DNA of 64,000 bases from Mytilinidion resinicola (Eukaryota; Ascomycota; Dothideomycetes; Mytilinidiales; Mytilinidiaceae), in assembly GCF_010093595.1 (NCBI RefSeq), contig NW_022985451.1, positions 261,710 through 325,709 on the forward strand, read 5' to 3'. The position numbers and the translations under genes are program-made. The notes below the pieces were generated by a model, which worked only from the letters and a program-made list of their open reading frames with translations, was not told where the DNA came from and did not search any database. This document shows, piece by piece, positions 51,682 to 63,884 of the stretch. Position 1 is the stretch's first letter, and every line of letters starts with the position of its first letter.

Positions 51682-54600
51682 TTACTCGAACGTCATCTTC
51701 ATCTCCTTTTCCTTCCCAAAGTCGTCGTCGTCGTCGTCGGCCCAGGCGTTGAAGTCCGGTGTTAAGTTGACATTCGGCGTCGTTGCAGCGGACCTTAGCG
51801 GCGGCCGTTGTTCTGGCGTCGAGTTCCATGACGATCGTGGCGGTTCTATGAAGGCCGGGGCAGGGGCTAAGGATGGAGATTTAGTGATTTGAGGAGTGGG
51901 AGAAGGTTTGAATGACGTGTCAAATGTCATCGAAACGTTGCCTTCGTCGTGACCGTAATCGTCGTACTCGTCGTACTCGTCGTAGGGTTTGGCGAACTGA
52001 TTTGAAGGTGAAGGTTCGCGGTGGTTGCTTGGGAGTGAGGGGGTACCATTGGGTCTCAAGCCTTCTTTGCCGATGCTGTCATTAAAGCTCTTAGTTTCTC
52101 GGAGAGTTGAGTAAGGGCTCGACGAGGAGGAAGCATTTATGTCGAGCTTCATAGGCGGGAGCGTGGACTCGAGTTGTTTAACTTCGATGCCCTCTGCAGC
52201 AAGTGCAGCAGCTTCTGCTCTGATGGCGTCAATGTCGAACAAGACTCCGCCTGCTGAATCGCATCCTTCACCCTTGCCGGATGCTTTCATTCGATCGTCA
52301 TACGTTTCCCATTCTTTCTTCTCTGCCTTCTTCTTACTGCTGAAAAATCCGAATCTCTTCTTGTCCGGCTTCTTCTCCAATTCTTTTCGAGCTTCCTCGA
52401 TTTCATTGATGAGCTCTCGCTGTCTCTTTTCGTGGTTCTCTGGATCAGGATCCTCGATTTCGGTGAACTCATCGCTCTCCACTAACCAGCCCACTTCTCT
52501 CAGCAATTTGGGCATGGCTGCTCTGTACGCCATGTGTCCTTTGACTATTTCGGTGACGTTGATGTTCTCTATGCCGGGAACATCTACGGCGGCGAGACCC
52601 GCAACGCGCGAGATGCCTCCACCCGTAGCCCTGAACAAGTAGCCTTCATCTGGCGTTAGCAGAGAGATCATTAAAGGTTCAAATGTGGGTGCATACCTAG
52701 AATCCAATCGTTCGTGGCGTAGCCGTTGACAAACCTACCCGGCACTACTGATTTGGCTCGGACGTAATCATCCTTTTTTGCTACAAGTGGAGTTCCGAAG
52801 AGATATACGTTCTGTACTAAACCGTATGCACCTTTGCGTGCAAGCTCTCTTAGGCAAGCGATGATTACTCGAGAGCCCAGAGAGAACCCAACTAAAGTGA
52901 TTGGTCGTGATCCAAGATTACGGTCGATTAAGGAGTCTGCGAGAATAAGCCCAGCAGCGTCGGCTCTTGCCTGTGACACTGTCCAGGGGTTATCGATGAG
53001 GTAGGATAGCTTCGTCAGAACGATAGGAAGAGTTAGTGCGCCCATGAGAGTGGTGAGAATTGTGCTGCCCAGAACTTGCTGCAAGCCTTGAGTAAGAGCC
53101 TGGGAAAATTAGAATAATTCCGTTCGACGGGCCTCGCTAACATACCTCTGTTGCCAGAATGTTGATGGTGTCACCCATACTTTGCAACATCTCTGGCTCC
53201 CAGAAAACAGAGTATATATCTCCCATGACAGGGTCCACGGTACTGTAAGGCAAACGAACATCATCGATCTTGCCGTTCATCCAGCCTGAAATGGTTACGA
53301 TGAGATTGACCCTCTTATTGTTGTGCAATGGACGGTATTCAAAAGTCTTCACAGCCCCTGTTCGCCTGTTTGCTGCCCTCACTGCAACAGTGCCTCCGCT
53401 TAGAACACCTGTAGTCGTGACAATGGCCGCACCACCAGCACCAGCAAGGAAACCACCAGTTCCGGCTACACCAATTGTTGTGAAACCAGCTGCAAGCCCT
53501 GCGCCGATGACTGGAGCAAGAAGGCCGGCTGATAATCCAATGACAAGACTACCTCCCACTGTAGCAAGGCCCATGAATACAAGGCGTCTATTTCGAGCCA
53601 TTTTCTTGCGGTTTGCCATGTGTTCGTCTTCATTCCAATTCTCCTTATCTGCCGCCTCTTGCATTTCTAAGGCGTCTGTCACTCGCTTCTCGAAACGACA
53701 GATCTCTAGCCACGGAACGTCGAGATAACTTCCCACTTGCTCCAGAAGCTGTCTCGAGCGGGAATCATACATGGAATCGGCGATGAGTGTAAGGAAGAGA
53801 TCGCATAGTATCGTCCACCGAAGATCAATGTCGATGTTCTTGGTATTTGGAAGTTGGGAAGGCATACGAACTTCGGGAAGTTCGTCTCCTTCGTGTTGTA
53901 TATATGGTGGTGGTGGAGAGTCATAACGCTCATTCAAATTAACGCTCGATGAAGATTTGGTCTTCTCAAAAGCTGGTTCTGGCTGGGGAGATGCTATTGA
54001 TTGCGGCCGAGGAGACAATATTGATTCCGGTCGAGGAGATGCTACTGACTCTGGTCGGGGAGATGCCACTGACGGGCGTCCAGAAGATGCTTCCTCGGCT
54101 ACGGGATTCTTGACGCGTGAATTCTGCATGAGGGTCGGCGTGAGGTCGCTTGGCTCCACCCCATGCACCGACAACTGCTCTATCATAACCTGCTCTGCGG
54201 CGTCTAGGTCCATATGACTGTAAAGACGGACCATCATTTTTTGGCTCCACATTTTCATGTGTTCAACCGCTAAATCTACCTCTTTCTTCGTGCCCTTTGT
54301 CTTTTCGAGGCCATCCAAATCCTTCTCCATCTGAACCATGGCTAGTCTTGCGAGACCAACATAGGCAATCCGTTGTCCTTCTGTCAACAGCCCTTTAGTT
54401 GTCTGCATTTGGGCGAGTGGGTCCCGGGCCTCATCATCATCATCCTGGAGTTCGGTCCCCTTCTCCTTGAACAGATAAGCAGTGTTGTCGTCCATGCTCG
54501 TTGCAGACTGAGCATCTTCGTCAAGTTGTACCCGGGTATACCCCTTCGCAGCGCCACCAAGGTTACCATAAGCGTTGGTCTCTTCATCCGATTCGACAGC

Positions 54601-55194
54601 TTCCCTTGCAACCAGCTTATTGTCATCATTATACATGTCGAAAGGCGCATAGGCGGGCATTTCTTGCCAATCGACCTCGTCCTTCGTCTCGACGGCCTCC
54701 TTGTGAGTCTGTGGTGCAAGCTGCTGATGCGACCATTCTGACGCGGCAGCTGTAGACTGGCTTTGCGAGTGTCCGCTGAGCAAGCTCTCCCGCCATTGTG
54801 CAGCTATGCGGTCCTGTTCTGAGGGTGGTTTCGTAGAATTCGGTTTCAACGTTTCTTCCGGGTTGCTGGGAACGGGAACGTCAGGAGTCTCTACATGACC
54901 ATTTGGCTGTAGCTTCAGGTCGTCTTCCTTTTTGGGTGCCTCTGTCGGTGGAGGGCTCGGCACCTCTGACTGGTTTTGTACATGCTGTGGCTCCGCGCTC
55001 GAAGGCTTATTCTCCGGTGGGCTCAATTCCTCCGCTTTGACTTCACTTCGGCGGCGTGGTTTTCTTATAGGTAGCCCAAAATCATCGAGTTCCACGGGTG
55101 AAGCGGGCCTCCCAGCAGGCCTCCCTTGCCCATCAGACGTGGATTCGGAGGTCGAGGGGGTGGTTGTGAGGGCGGTGGAGGGCTCGTCCGACAT
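51682..55194 (-). CDS. DUF726/TMCO4-like membrane protein with lipase fold
   Basis: Three exons: 53146-55194, 52697-53099, 51682-52643; 1137 aa. Start is ATG at 55194 (MSDEPSTALTTTPSTSESTS); an upstream in-frame TTG is ignored. The N-terminal half is disordered and acidic, followed by a helical region, then a Gly/Ala-rich membrane segment (VGGSLVIGLSAGLLAPVIGA and GVAGTGGFLAGAGGAAIVTT). Downstream comes an alpha/beta-hydrolase part: LIVTISGWMNG, then ITLVGFSLGSRVIIACL with nucleophile-type GxSxG (GFSLG), and LFGTPLVAKKDDY, FVNGYATNDWILGYLFRATG. Yeast Yfl034W and human TMCO4 share this set; esterase activity is inferred from the motif. The second intron has two acceptors 6 nt apart (adding Asp-Glu). 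The C-terminal tail is acidic and disordered. Confidence 0.92.
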
Positions 55195-55634
55195 GATGGT
55201 CGAGCTGCCGCCCAAGCATCCGCGGTCAGGGCAGTGTAGGGGCGCGGAGGAGCTTTAGAGAGGCTCTGGAGGCGGTGGAAATGGTATATACAGGTCTCTG
55301 GCCCCGTTCCGCAGCCAGCGAGACAAAGCCGGGCAGGTGTTGGGAAGTCTCTCAGATGACGCTAGGGCATACCTCCTAAGAGAGCTTACGTTTCAGCCTC
55401 CATCGTACTATTATTCTATTTCAGCTCCAACCGCAAGCTATCGTAAGCTGTCACCTCCACAATACAGAATACGTGCATACACCGTGTTCTTGCATCATAT
55501 CGAACAAATTGAATATTTAATATCCCCGTTTGAGGAAGGTCGCCAAGTCTACCTCGCTCGACCGCGAAACCGCGACCGTCAACTTGCTGACCGCAGCAAC
55601 ATTCACGACATCGCGCGCGGCGCATTTCTTCACG
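55195..55634. promoter_or_regulatory. Bidirectional promoter, DUF726 gene / kinase
   Basis: 440 bp between head-to-head start codons. Leader of the kinase gene contains in-frame upstream codons but the first ATG is 55635. Confidence 0.45.
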
Positions 55635-56991
55635 ATGGCTGCGCTGGGATCGTATTTTCTGGACCTGGTCTACTCCTTCACCAACTGCATGGTGTGCTTT
55701 CCCGGCTCGCCGCAGTTGAAGATTAACAGCCGGAGTTTCAAGATCTTGCGGCTACTAGGAGAGGTATGTCTCCTGAGACTCATTGAATCCGGAATCTAGC
55801 AGCTGACATTTGCGCAAACATAGGGAGGATTCTCATATGTCTACCTAGTGCAGGACACATCAAACCAACAGCTATGGGCCTTGAAGAAGATCAGGTGTCC
55901 CTTCGGCCAGGAATCTGTCTCGCTCGCCCTGAAAGAAGTCGAGGCATACAGTCTCTTCTCTCCACATCCGAACATCATTCACAGCATAGACTACAGCGTA
56001 GCCTCAGACAAGTCCGATCCCGGCGCGAAAACAGTCTACATAGTCCTACCATATTACCGACGAGGGAATCTCCAGGATATGATCAACGCCAATCTGGTCA
56101 ATCACACCAAGTTCCCGGAGAAGAGGCTCATGGTGCTATTTCTGGGCGTGTGCAGGGCTTTGAAGGCAATGCACCAGTACAAGGTACAGGGTGGACCAGG
56201 CGGCGCCGCAAGCCAAAACAAAGCAAAACGAGTCAGACAAGAAGCTGCGAGAGCTGATGCCGATGCTGCCGAGGAAGTCGAGATGAGTGCATCGAGGAGG
56301 AGAGGGGCCAACGGGAACCAAGACCAGGAGGAAATGGAGGCGGAACCCCTCATGGAAGACGAGGTCACAATCAGCCAGGAGGGTATAGCCCCTGGAGGTG
56401 AGCGTGCGTATGCGCATCGGGACATCAAACCTGGTAAGTTTATGGTGGCATTGAGACAGATGAGGCGGAGCTGACCCTGCCATAGGAAACATCATGATTG
56501 CAGATGATGGCAAAACACCGATTCTTATGGATCTCGGCTCGTTGGCACCCTCTCCAACACCCATCACGTCACGCTCTCTGGCTCTTGCTGTGCAAGATAC
56601 AGCAGGAGAACACAGCACAATGCCATACCGCGCCCCTGAACTCTTCGATGTGAAGACTGGAAGCACCATTGACACCAAAGTTGACATCTGGTCCCTCGGC
56701 TGCACCCTATACGCTTGCCTGGTCGGAAAGTCGCCATTCGAGGCCCGCTCCGAGGAGACTGGTGGCAGTTTGAGTATGTGCGTCTTGGGTGGTGACTGGA
56801 GGTTCCCCGATGAGGTACCCCATAGGGGCAAGCAACCGGCGTCTACCGAAGAAGCTATCAGCGACAACGTCAAGGAGGTCGTCAGGAAGTGCCTGCAGGT
56901 TGAGGCGAGCGAAAGACCTGATGTCGACGAGCTGATAAGGATAGTAGAGGATGTCATCGTCACCTTACCTGGTGATGGAACGGAGGAGTAA
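55635..56991 (+). CDS. Env7/STK16-like serine/threonine kinase (NAK family)
   Basis: Three exons, 55635-55763, 55824-56433, 56486-56991, encode 414 aa. The kinase domain is complete: LLGEGGFSYVYLVQD (Gly loop, split by intron 1), ALKKIRCP (ATP Lys), HRDIKPGN (catalytic Asp), DLGS in place of DFG as in STK16, and APELFD, then VDIWSLGCTLYA. An acidic, charged insertion of about 75 residues (KAKRVRQEAARADADAAEEV and following) precedes the catalytic loop. The N-terminus MAALGSYFLDLVYSFTNCMV, with Cys18 and Cys21, could be palmitoylated, as yeast Env7 is. Env7/STK16 kinases act on vacuole or Golgi membranes. Membrane attachment here is inferred. Confidence 0.93.
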
Positions 56992-58288
56992 TGTGCTTGC
57001 AATCCCTTTCATCATATGGCGTTCTGGGGCAATCCACTTGGAGGTGGCGGCTTGTGTAAGAGTAGGAGGAACATTGGAATTGGTTCAATGAGGTTCCCGT
57101 TGGAATGATTCTTTATTGCAGCGATTTCCTCGAGGTAGCTGCCGTCATGAGCCTTGACTCTTTGCATGTACAGACTGTTCAAAGGCGGTTTTCAGATGAG
57201 TTTATTCAAATGACTCTATAGTTCATTCTTCCTTCTACTCGTGACACTAGTGATTATGGGGTACTGCAACTTCACTGTAACTTCCCTCCAACGAGGCACC
57301 AAAATAAATCAGTCATAGTCTACAGCAATAAAGACAGCTGCAACTAGGCAGGAGCTCTAATAGTGAATAGACTACAGGAGATCAAAAAGACAAAAAAAGA
57401 TACTCCGTGTGGGGGTCGAACCCACGACATCCGCATTACCAGACGGTCATATAACTCTGACGAATCATATAAGAACGGCTAACGATTTATTAGTGCGTGA
57501 ACACATGAGGTGGAGAGAAGGTAAACATACCGCGCTACCACCTGTGGCATCATCAGCAACTGTTTCACTCGAAGATCGACGTCCGGCGTTGACTTACTGC
57601 GCCAACGGAGTTTTTCCGGTCGTTATCTCAATCTGAGAATGAAAGGATTTTGGGCCAAGGCGAAAATTTACGCTATATATACCCTATCAGAGAGCGGGGT
57701 ATGCACTGCTTTTAATGTGGCCCCCACCTCGGCCGGCTCTCTCAGATTCACTTGAAGATTATGTAACATTTGATGGGCAGACTTCCTCTAAGTGCACGAC
57801 GTTCTATCAGCATATTATCAAATCGTATGAATCGAAACGTTTTAGTTTGTAGCACGTCAGAAGTGGACTCAATTGAGGAATGCTATGCTTAATTTAGAGC
57901 CTGGGAGCGGGGGCACGGATGTCACTTCGGAAGGCGGCTGGGGTAGCTTCAACATCATCCTCAAGTACTCTATAGGCGCCCACGAACGTTGTCGAATTGA
58001 TTTTCATCGGATTCTAGAAGCTCTATCAGGAATTACAAAGCCTACTCGCATCTCTTGTTCAGTAAGGCCATTAGAACCTCCAACACCACCTCATTGCCTT
58101 TCCGGCACACCGCTTAGGCACCACCGCATTGCTGGATTTCCGGGAACGATCTAGTGATTTTAGGCACCAATCCAGGATTTTAGGCTGGTTCATTAAAGGC
58201 AAGCTCTTACCCAAGTGATAGAGCAACCGCTGTATTGCACTACTTCTCCTCTCATCCGTTGTCGCCTATCATCTTTCTTTAGACCGCC
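56992..58288. other. Intergenic region holding a tRNA-like locus
   Basis: 1.3 kb between two plus-strand genes, with the tRNA-like locus listed separately. The frame at 57409-57636 is a translation artefact of that locus. No other gene. Confidence 0.45.
57401..57611 (-). tRNA. tRNA-like locus, interrupted; anticodon unassigned
   Basis: The 3' half is canonical on the minus strand: T-arm GTGGG-TTCGACC-CCCAC (about 57409-57425), then acceptor strand ACGGAGT and discriminator A (57408-57401). The exact 7-nt partner ACTCCGT lies at 57611-57605, followed by TGGCGCA, a normal start of a D-arm. The D-arm resumes only after a 56-nt stretch (57597-57542) bounded by GTAAGT and CACAG, with GTGGTAGCGCG, which completes GCGC/GCGC. 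After this, GTATGT (57530-57525) begins a second interruption, about 100 nt. No consistent anticodon stem can be built from the flanks, so this may be a broken tRNA or one with unusual introns. A Met or Trp type is suggested only by the D-arm. Confidence 0.35.
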
Positions 58289-60711
58289 ATGACCATTCGA
58301 GCGACCAAGTTCACGCCAAAAGTACTCCTCAGCGCTCCACGGAGATCTTCAGGGGTGCCAAACACAGACGGCTCTAGGATTCTGTACTCGGTATCCACGT
58401 ATTCATTCGCAGACCACTCGAGAAAGACGGAGATTCGAGTGCTCGATGTTTCGACTCAGACTTCAGGGCTTATCACAGACGCCAGCGGTGCCAGCGAGCC
58501 CAATTGGCTCGGTGATGACCATGTTCTTGTCTTGGTGCCAGGCGATGCGGGAACGACAAAGCTGGTAGCTGGAAATGTGGACAACTTTGAAAATAGGTGG
58601 GTCTCACTCTATTTGAATCGTTCCACTCAGTTTACCCCATGATCGCAACGAGTAAATACCTCCAAATGAAGGCATCCAAGCTTTTCCTTACAGAAAAGCC
58701 CATTAACGATACAGTGGCCTGCTTCCCGAGGGTCACATTTCCGAAGCAGTCAACGAAGACTAATTTGTTAACAGCAGCTACGAAGCGGGCGTCATCGAGT
58801 CGGGCGCTAGCAACCTCAAACTGGTATCTCTAGGAGATAGCAAATTCGCCGTCGCAGTGACAGCCGAGGCCAATCCTAAGGGTGAGCTGCACAATCCATC
58901 TACTGCACCAAAGTCGCTGTCATCGGGCAAGCTCTACAAGTCTCTCTTCGTGAGGCACTGGGACCAGTATGTCACGAAGAACCGCAACTCCATCTGGTTG
59001 GGCACGATCTCGAAATCAACATCGGAATCAAACAGCCATGCAAGATATAAACTATCGCCTTTGGTCAATGCCCTAGCTGGTACTGGCTTGGAGTCTCCTA
59101 TCCCACCATTCGGCGGCAGTGATCACTTCGATATAAGCCCTAAAGGATTGATTTTCGCCGCGAAAGACCCAGAGCTGAATCCAGCGACACATACCAAAGT
59201 CAATGTCTACTTGGTCGAAGTTCCAGACTTTGACAAGCTGACCGATTCGAAGCCGAAGAAAGTGGAAGTATTCGGGTTTGAAGGGGCCAGCACTTCAACA
59301 GTTCTTTCTCCCGATGGAAAGCAGGCGGCCTTCCTTTCAATGCGCAAGGATGGTTACGAAGCTGATAAGAATCAGCTCTTCGTCATTCCTGACGTTAGGC
59401 GGCCGTCGTGGGTAATCCACGCTTATGCCTCAGAAGACGGCAAGGGGAGCTGGCCTCTCAGTCCCGGAGGTATCTCATGGAGTGCGGATAGCAAGACGTT
59501 GTATTTGTTGGCCGAGGAGAAAGGACGAGTCTGTCTGTTTCAAGCCACCGCCGACGCCAAGGCACTTCCAGAGCTGATTATGACTGGTGGTGCTATTAGT
59601 GGTAAGGCTCTTTTCTCTAATAATTCGAAAATGAAATTTAACACGAGCTAGATATTCGCCCATTGGCGACGGGAGACGTCTTTGTATCGTCGAATAGTCT
59701 GATCGATAACAGCACATACTATCTCACCAACCGCTCCCGGAACCACACCGTGCTATCATCCAACTCCCGCGATGGTGCCATGTTCGGTCTCTCCCACAAA
59801 CAAATTAGGGAGACTTCTTGGCCTGGAGCAGCACCCGGCACCCAAGTGCACGCATGGGTAGTTGTACCGTCTACCTTCAACGCAGAAGAGAAATATCCAC
59901 TGGCGTACCTGATCCATGGCGGGCCCCAAGGATCTTGGCTAGATAGTTGGAGCACCCGATGGAATCCAGTCGTTTTTGCTGAGCAAGGCTATGTCGTCGT
60001 TTGCCCTAATCCTACAGGGAGCACAGGATATGGACAAGATTTCACAGACGCGATCCAGGATCAATGGGGAGGGCTTCCGTATCGAGATATTGCCAAAGGC
60101 TTTGACTGGATTGAGGAGAAAATAAGCTTTGTAGATACGTCTCGAGCCGTGGCTCTTGGTGCATCTTATGGTAAGAACCCAAGAATTCTCCGATATGCGC
60201 AGCCACTGACAGTATTGCAGGAGGCTATATGATGAATTGGGTGCAAGGCCAAGAGCTAGGACGAAAGTTCAAAGCCCTCGTCACTCACGATGGAGTCTTC
60301 AGTATGGCAGGGCAAATGGGAAGCGAAGAGTTGTACTTTCCTTTCCACGAATTCAAGGGCAGCCTCTGGACCAACCGGGAGAGCTGGCTCAAGTGGGACC
60401 CATCAAGGTTCACGGAGAATTGGGCTACACCACACCTCATCGTTCACAGCGAGCTGGACTACCGTCTCACCATTAGCGAAGGGCTGGCTGCCTTTAATAC
60501 TCTTCAGGTGAAGGGTATTGAGAGTCAGTTCCTCACTTTCCCAGACGAGAACCATTGGGTGTTGAAGCCGGAGAACTCTTTACTCTGGCACACCGTTGTG
60601 CTGGATTGGATCAATGAGCACGTTGGACTGCCATCGTACTCGAGTACTAGCAAAAGCGAAGACATCAAAAGTGATGCATTGGTGGAAGGAGTTCAGGGCT
60701 TGAGTCTGTAG
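58289..60711 (+). CDS. Dipeptidyl-peptidase V-like serine peptidase (S9C)
   Basis: Four exons, 58289-58596, 58778-59601, 59652-60170, 60221-60711, encode 713 aa. N-terminal beta-propeller (about 1-420) with blade-like repeats such as TKFTPKVLLSAPRRSSGVPN and FDISPKGLIFAAKDPELNP. C-terminal alpha/beta hydrolase: YPLAYLIHGGPQGSW, PNPTGSTGYGQDF, nucleophile Ser549 in GASYGGYM, Asp630 in SELDYRL and His662 in ENHW. The family releases dipeptides from N-termini. No signal peptide is seen at the start (MTIRATKFTPKVLLSAPRRS), unlike the secreted Aspergillus enzyme, so it is probably intracellular. Intron 1 is 181 nt, long for this window, but the join FEN-SYEAGV is continuous with the family. Confidence 0.92.
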
Positions 60712-61079
60712 CGACTCATTCTTCTCGTTCAAAAAATTTAGCATAATTCGGGCGACCTAGGGCTTGTCAGAAGTAAAAAAGGATAATAGTTCTCTCATCA
60801 ATCTAAGCTTCGACTCAATTGCAGAATATAAATAGTGATGAAAGCTCCTCGTCATCGAGAATCACGTGACTCAAACTTGCGGCTAGTCCAAAAAGTTGTC
60901 CAGCGATTCTACCCGGCTTCTCACGCCCGTCCAACACTCCTTCATCGCCAACGACCACTACGCCCGCCCTCCCCTCCGCAGAGCTTTGCGCATACCCTCA
61001 GGGCCCACACGACCAGCGGCCGCTCTCTCCACCGCCATTGACTCTCTTCCGGCCCTGTCACGCTCTCAATTTAGCCACA
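60712..61079. other. Intergenic: DPP-V 3' flank and ATP21 promoter
   Basis: 368 bases between two plus-strand genes. Contains an ATCACGTGAC box at about 60861-60870. Confidence 0.4.
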
Positions 61080-61573
61080 ATGTCCACCTCTGTGGGGGTC
61101 AATGTACGTCCACACGCCCCAATGGAGCTGCCAGCAGCTCGCAAAGCCATTCTACACGATCTAGCCATCTAGAAACACCGTCGCAAAGCTAACCGGGATG
61201 GATCGCAGGTGCTCCGATGGTCCGCCCTGGGCTTGGGCGTCTTCTACGGTTTCACCCACCAGGTGTCACTATCGTCGCGGGAAAAGCTGGACAAGATAAA
61301 CCGCGAGTACAAGCACAAGGAGGATCTGATAGCGAAGGCGAAGGCCGAATGGGCGAAGAAGACGGCGCCGACGACAGCGAGTGGTGATCGTACGTTTTAT
61401 CCCTGATTCTCCGCAGCTCCGCGACGGCTTCCAAGAGAGCGGCAACCCGGCAAAATATGGGATAATGATGGTTGGGAATGGGCTAATGCGATTGGACAGT
61501 CATCACGGATCCGGAAAACCCCAAGTTCGACCTCGAGGCATACTTAACGGTGAAGGCGGCGGAGACGACCTAG
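61080..61573 (+). CDS. TIM11: Mitochondrial F1Fo-ATP synthase subunit e
   Basis: Three exons, 61080-61103, 61209-61389, 61500-61573, encode 92 aa, the usual size of subunit e (Tim11/Atp21). Exon 1 is 24 nt and encodes MSTSVGVN. Exon 2 continues VLRWSALGLGVFYGFTHQVS with the GxxxG-type membrane motif (GLGVFYG) that drives ATP-synthase dimerisation in the inner membrane, then SSREKLDKINREYKHKEDLI and a basic coiled-coil tail. Exon 3 ends ITDPENPKFDLEAYL. The 105-nt first intron and 110-nt second intron both have GT..AG ends; the second has an AATGCG-like branch only. Subunit e works with subunit g at the dimer interface. Confidence 0.92.
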
Positions 61574-62654
61574 CGGCATTAAAAGAGCGGTGTTTGGTGC
61601 GCAGATGATCGGTTGCATTGGTCTTGAACGATATAAAGAGGCAGTTGTAAGCGTGGGCCGCACGAGGGAGCAATAATGGGGCAATGAGCTGAGCCCTGAC
61701 GAGAGGGTGCTGCGCGGGATATACATATCTCAGGTCGGGTGCCTCCGTTGTATTACCTGTACCTACTGTACAATATAGACTTGTCTTTGTTGGTCAGATT
61801 CATTTTACGTTTGCGTCAATCTTGGATTATCTCGATTTTGGGTCTTGTTTGGATCAATTTTGCTGCAGTTCGCTCGGAGGCCTGAGGATTCTTCAACACT
61901 CATCGAAAACAGGACAGGACGCAGGAACCAGCATTCTCTCACTATCGCACGTTATCACCGACATTCATGTATGACTTCAAGAAACTTGTGTAATCACTCG
62001 AAGACTCCTAAGCGCCCCAACAGATTATCTAAACCGACAACAGATTGTCGCAGCCGACAACCTAGACGAGTGTATCTCTTCATCGTCCTGATACCTTGCT
62101 AGCTCACCTCAGACGACGCCATCAGCAAGGTCTATCCTGAAGTTTACGTTCCGTGCACGAATTCAGACCACACTGAAGCGAAGACCGAAGTTACAATGCC
62201 TTGCTAGAAGTCTGGGCACACTTGCTCGCCACCGTTTGAAGTGCTTCAGCACATTTTGAAACTTCCGATACTATTCGACGGCCTTGCGAGCTTGAATCAG
62301 AGAGGTTTCATGCGCTCACAGTCGGCCTACGTGGCCGCTGTTTGTGGTGCTTTGGCACATCATCATACTTTTGGAAGAGATACAAAGACGACACGCGCAA
62401 TCTTGTGTCCTAGTACTGTATAGCACATTATCTCCAAGCCAAAATCCAACTCTTATCTTACACCCTAACTGGGGTATCTATGCAGAATTTCAGATCCCTT
62501 TACTTTTAGATTTCCCAATCCCCCTCATAACTTCGTAAACACATTCAAAATACAACACTTTGCACCCAACTCACAGCGGCTTTCGTCCATACACCACAGT
62601 CCTAGCAACAAATTAGCACAACCATCCAAACTCGAATTCCGTCAGATTCACAAC
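61574..62654. other. Convergent intergenic region
   Basis: 1.08 kb between convergent genes. Short frames only; no domain or repeat seen. Confidence 0.4.
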
Positions 62655-63884
62655 TCACCCAGGCAAATACGCATGCGTCTTCTCATCCTTAATCGCCGCC
62701 CGCATCTGCGCCAAAAACACCTGTGCCCTTGCCACACTCCACCCGCCCGCCTGCGTCAACAGCCGCAGCATAAACCCCTCCACCCCATTATGCAGCCGGT
62801 ACTGATTCCACAGCCCGATCCGCTTCAGCCGCTCATCCCTACTCCATCCGTTCATCGGCCACTTATACCTTACCTCAACCACATCCACGAACCCCGCGCG
62901 CTCCAGGCGCTCCTTCGCCTCGTTCCAAATCGTAAAGCTCTTCCCGAACCGCTCGCCCATCTCAATCACCGTGTTCCCCCACAGCGTGAAGAAGTGGTCC
63001 GCGTCCACCGTGTCGTCGTCGGAGACGGGCTGCACGCTGTGCTCGACGACCTCGATCCAGCCGCCGGGCTTGAGCGCGCGGTGCGCCTGCGCGAAGAACG
63101 CGTCCCAGTCCGGCACGCTGCCGAAGAGCTCGCGGATGTGCACGAAGTCGAGCACGGCGGCGCCGTACAGCCACGGCTGGGTGAAGTCGTCGACCTCGAA
63201 GACGCAGTTGGGCGGCACCCACTCGGGCTGGATGGGCGAGAGGTCGGAGCCGGTGATGGCCGCCGTGGGGTACTGCTCGGCCACGTCGATGGCCCAGATG
63301 CCGGTGCCGGTGCCGACGTCGAGGATACGCTGGGGGAAGGGGGGAGAGCGTTAGACGGAGGGCGGGTGGGGGCTGGGAGGGGGGGAGGGCGTGCGTACTT
63401 TGGGGTCGCGGAGGGGCGCGAGGTGCAGCGCGTTGTTGAGGGTTAGGAGGTACATGTGGTGGGCCATGTCGAGGATGTCTTGGGCTTTTTCGTCGTTGGG
63501 GCCCTAGGGATGTTCTGTCAGACCAGACTCGTTGAGCTCGACTGAAGCTGGACCGATTTGCAGCTATTGACGTACCCAATACGCGCCTTCACGGTACGCA
63601 TGGTAGCTTCTGCCGTTCTCGATGCGGTACGCCCGAATCGACGAGTTCAGCGTGAACGTGTCGTCCTCGAGCGATGGGCCGTCGTCGAAGGCTGAGTCGT
63701 TGTCATCGAAAGGCTCCGCATCGTCAAAATTGTCACGGTCGTCTTCGTCGTGCGTCGTGGTCGCGCTCGCAGGATTCTGCTGATGTGCGCTCGACCAATC
63801 AGACGCGACCTGCACACCACTGTCGCCGCTCGTGGACGCCAAGCTCTGGGCGTCGGGCGCGGGGTGGACATCGCTAGGCGCCAT
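62655..63884 (-). CDS. LaeA-like SAM-dependent methyltransferase
   Basis: Three exons, 63576-63884, 63399-63503, 62655-63329, encode 362 aa. The acidic N-terminus contains an RAYRIENGRSYHAYREGAYW segment, then NDEKAQDILDMAHHMYLLTL, typical of LaeA/UMTA-like fungal methyltransferases. Motif I is RILDVGTGTGIWAIDVAEQY (about residues 139-158), followed by GSDLSPIQPEWVPPNCVFEV (acidic motif II region), and later LKPGGWIEVVEHS. These bind S-adenosylmethionine; the target (protein or small molecule) is unknown. True LaeA regulates secondary metabolism from the nucleus, but many paralogues do not. No metabolite cluster is visible. A short upstream flank remains before the window edge. Confidence 0.9.

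Noticed and set aside
57409..57636. Frame beginning with a GVEPTTSALPDGH-like peptide
   Set aside because: Classic artefact of translating the reverse strand of a tRNA.
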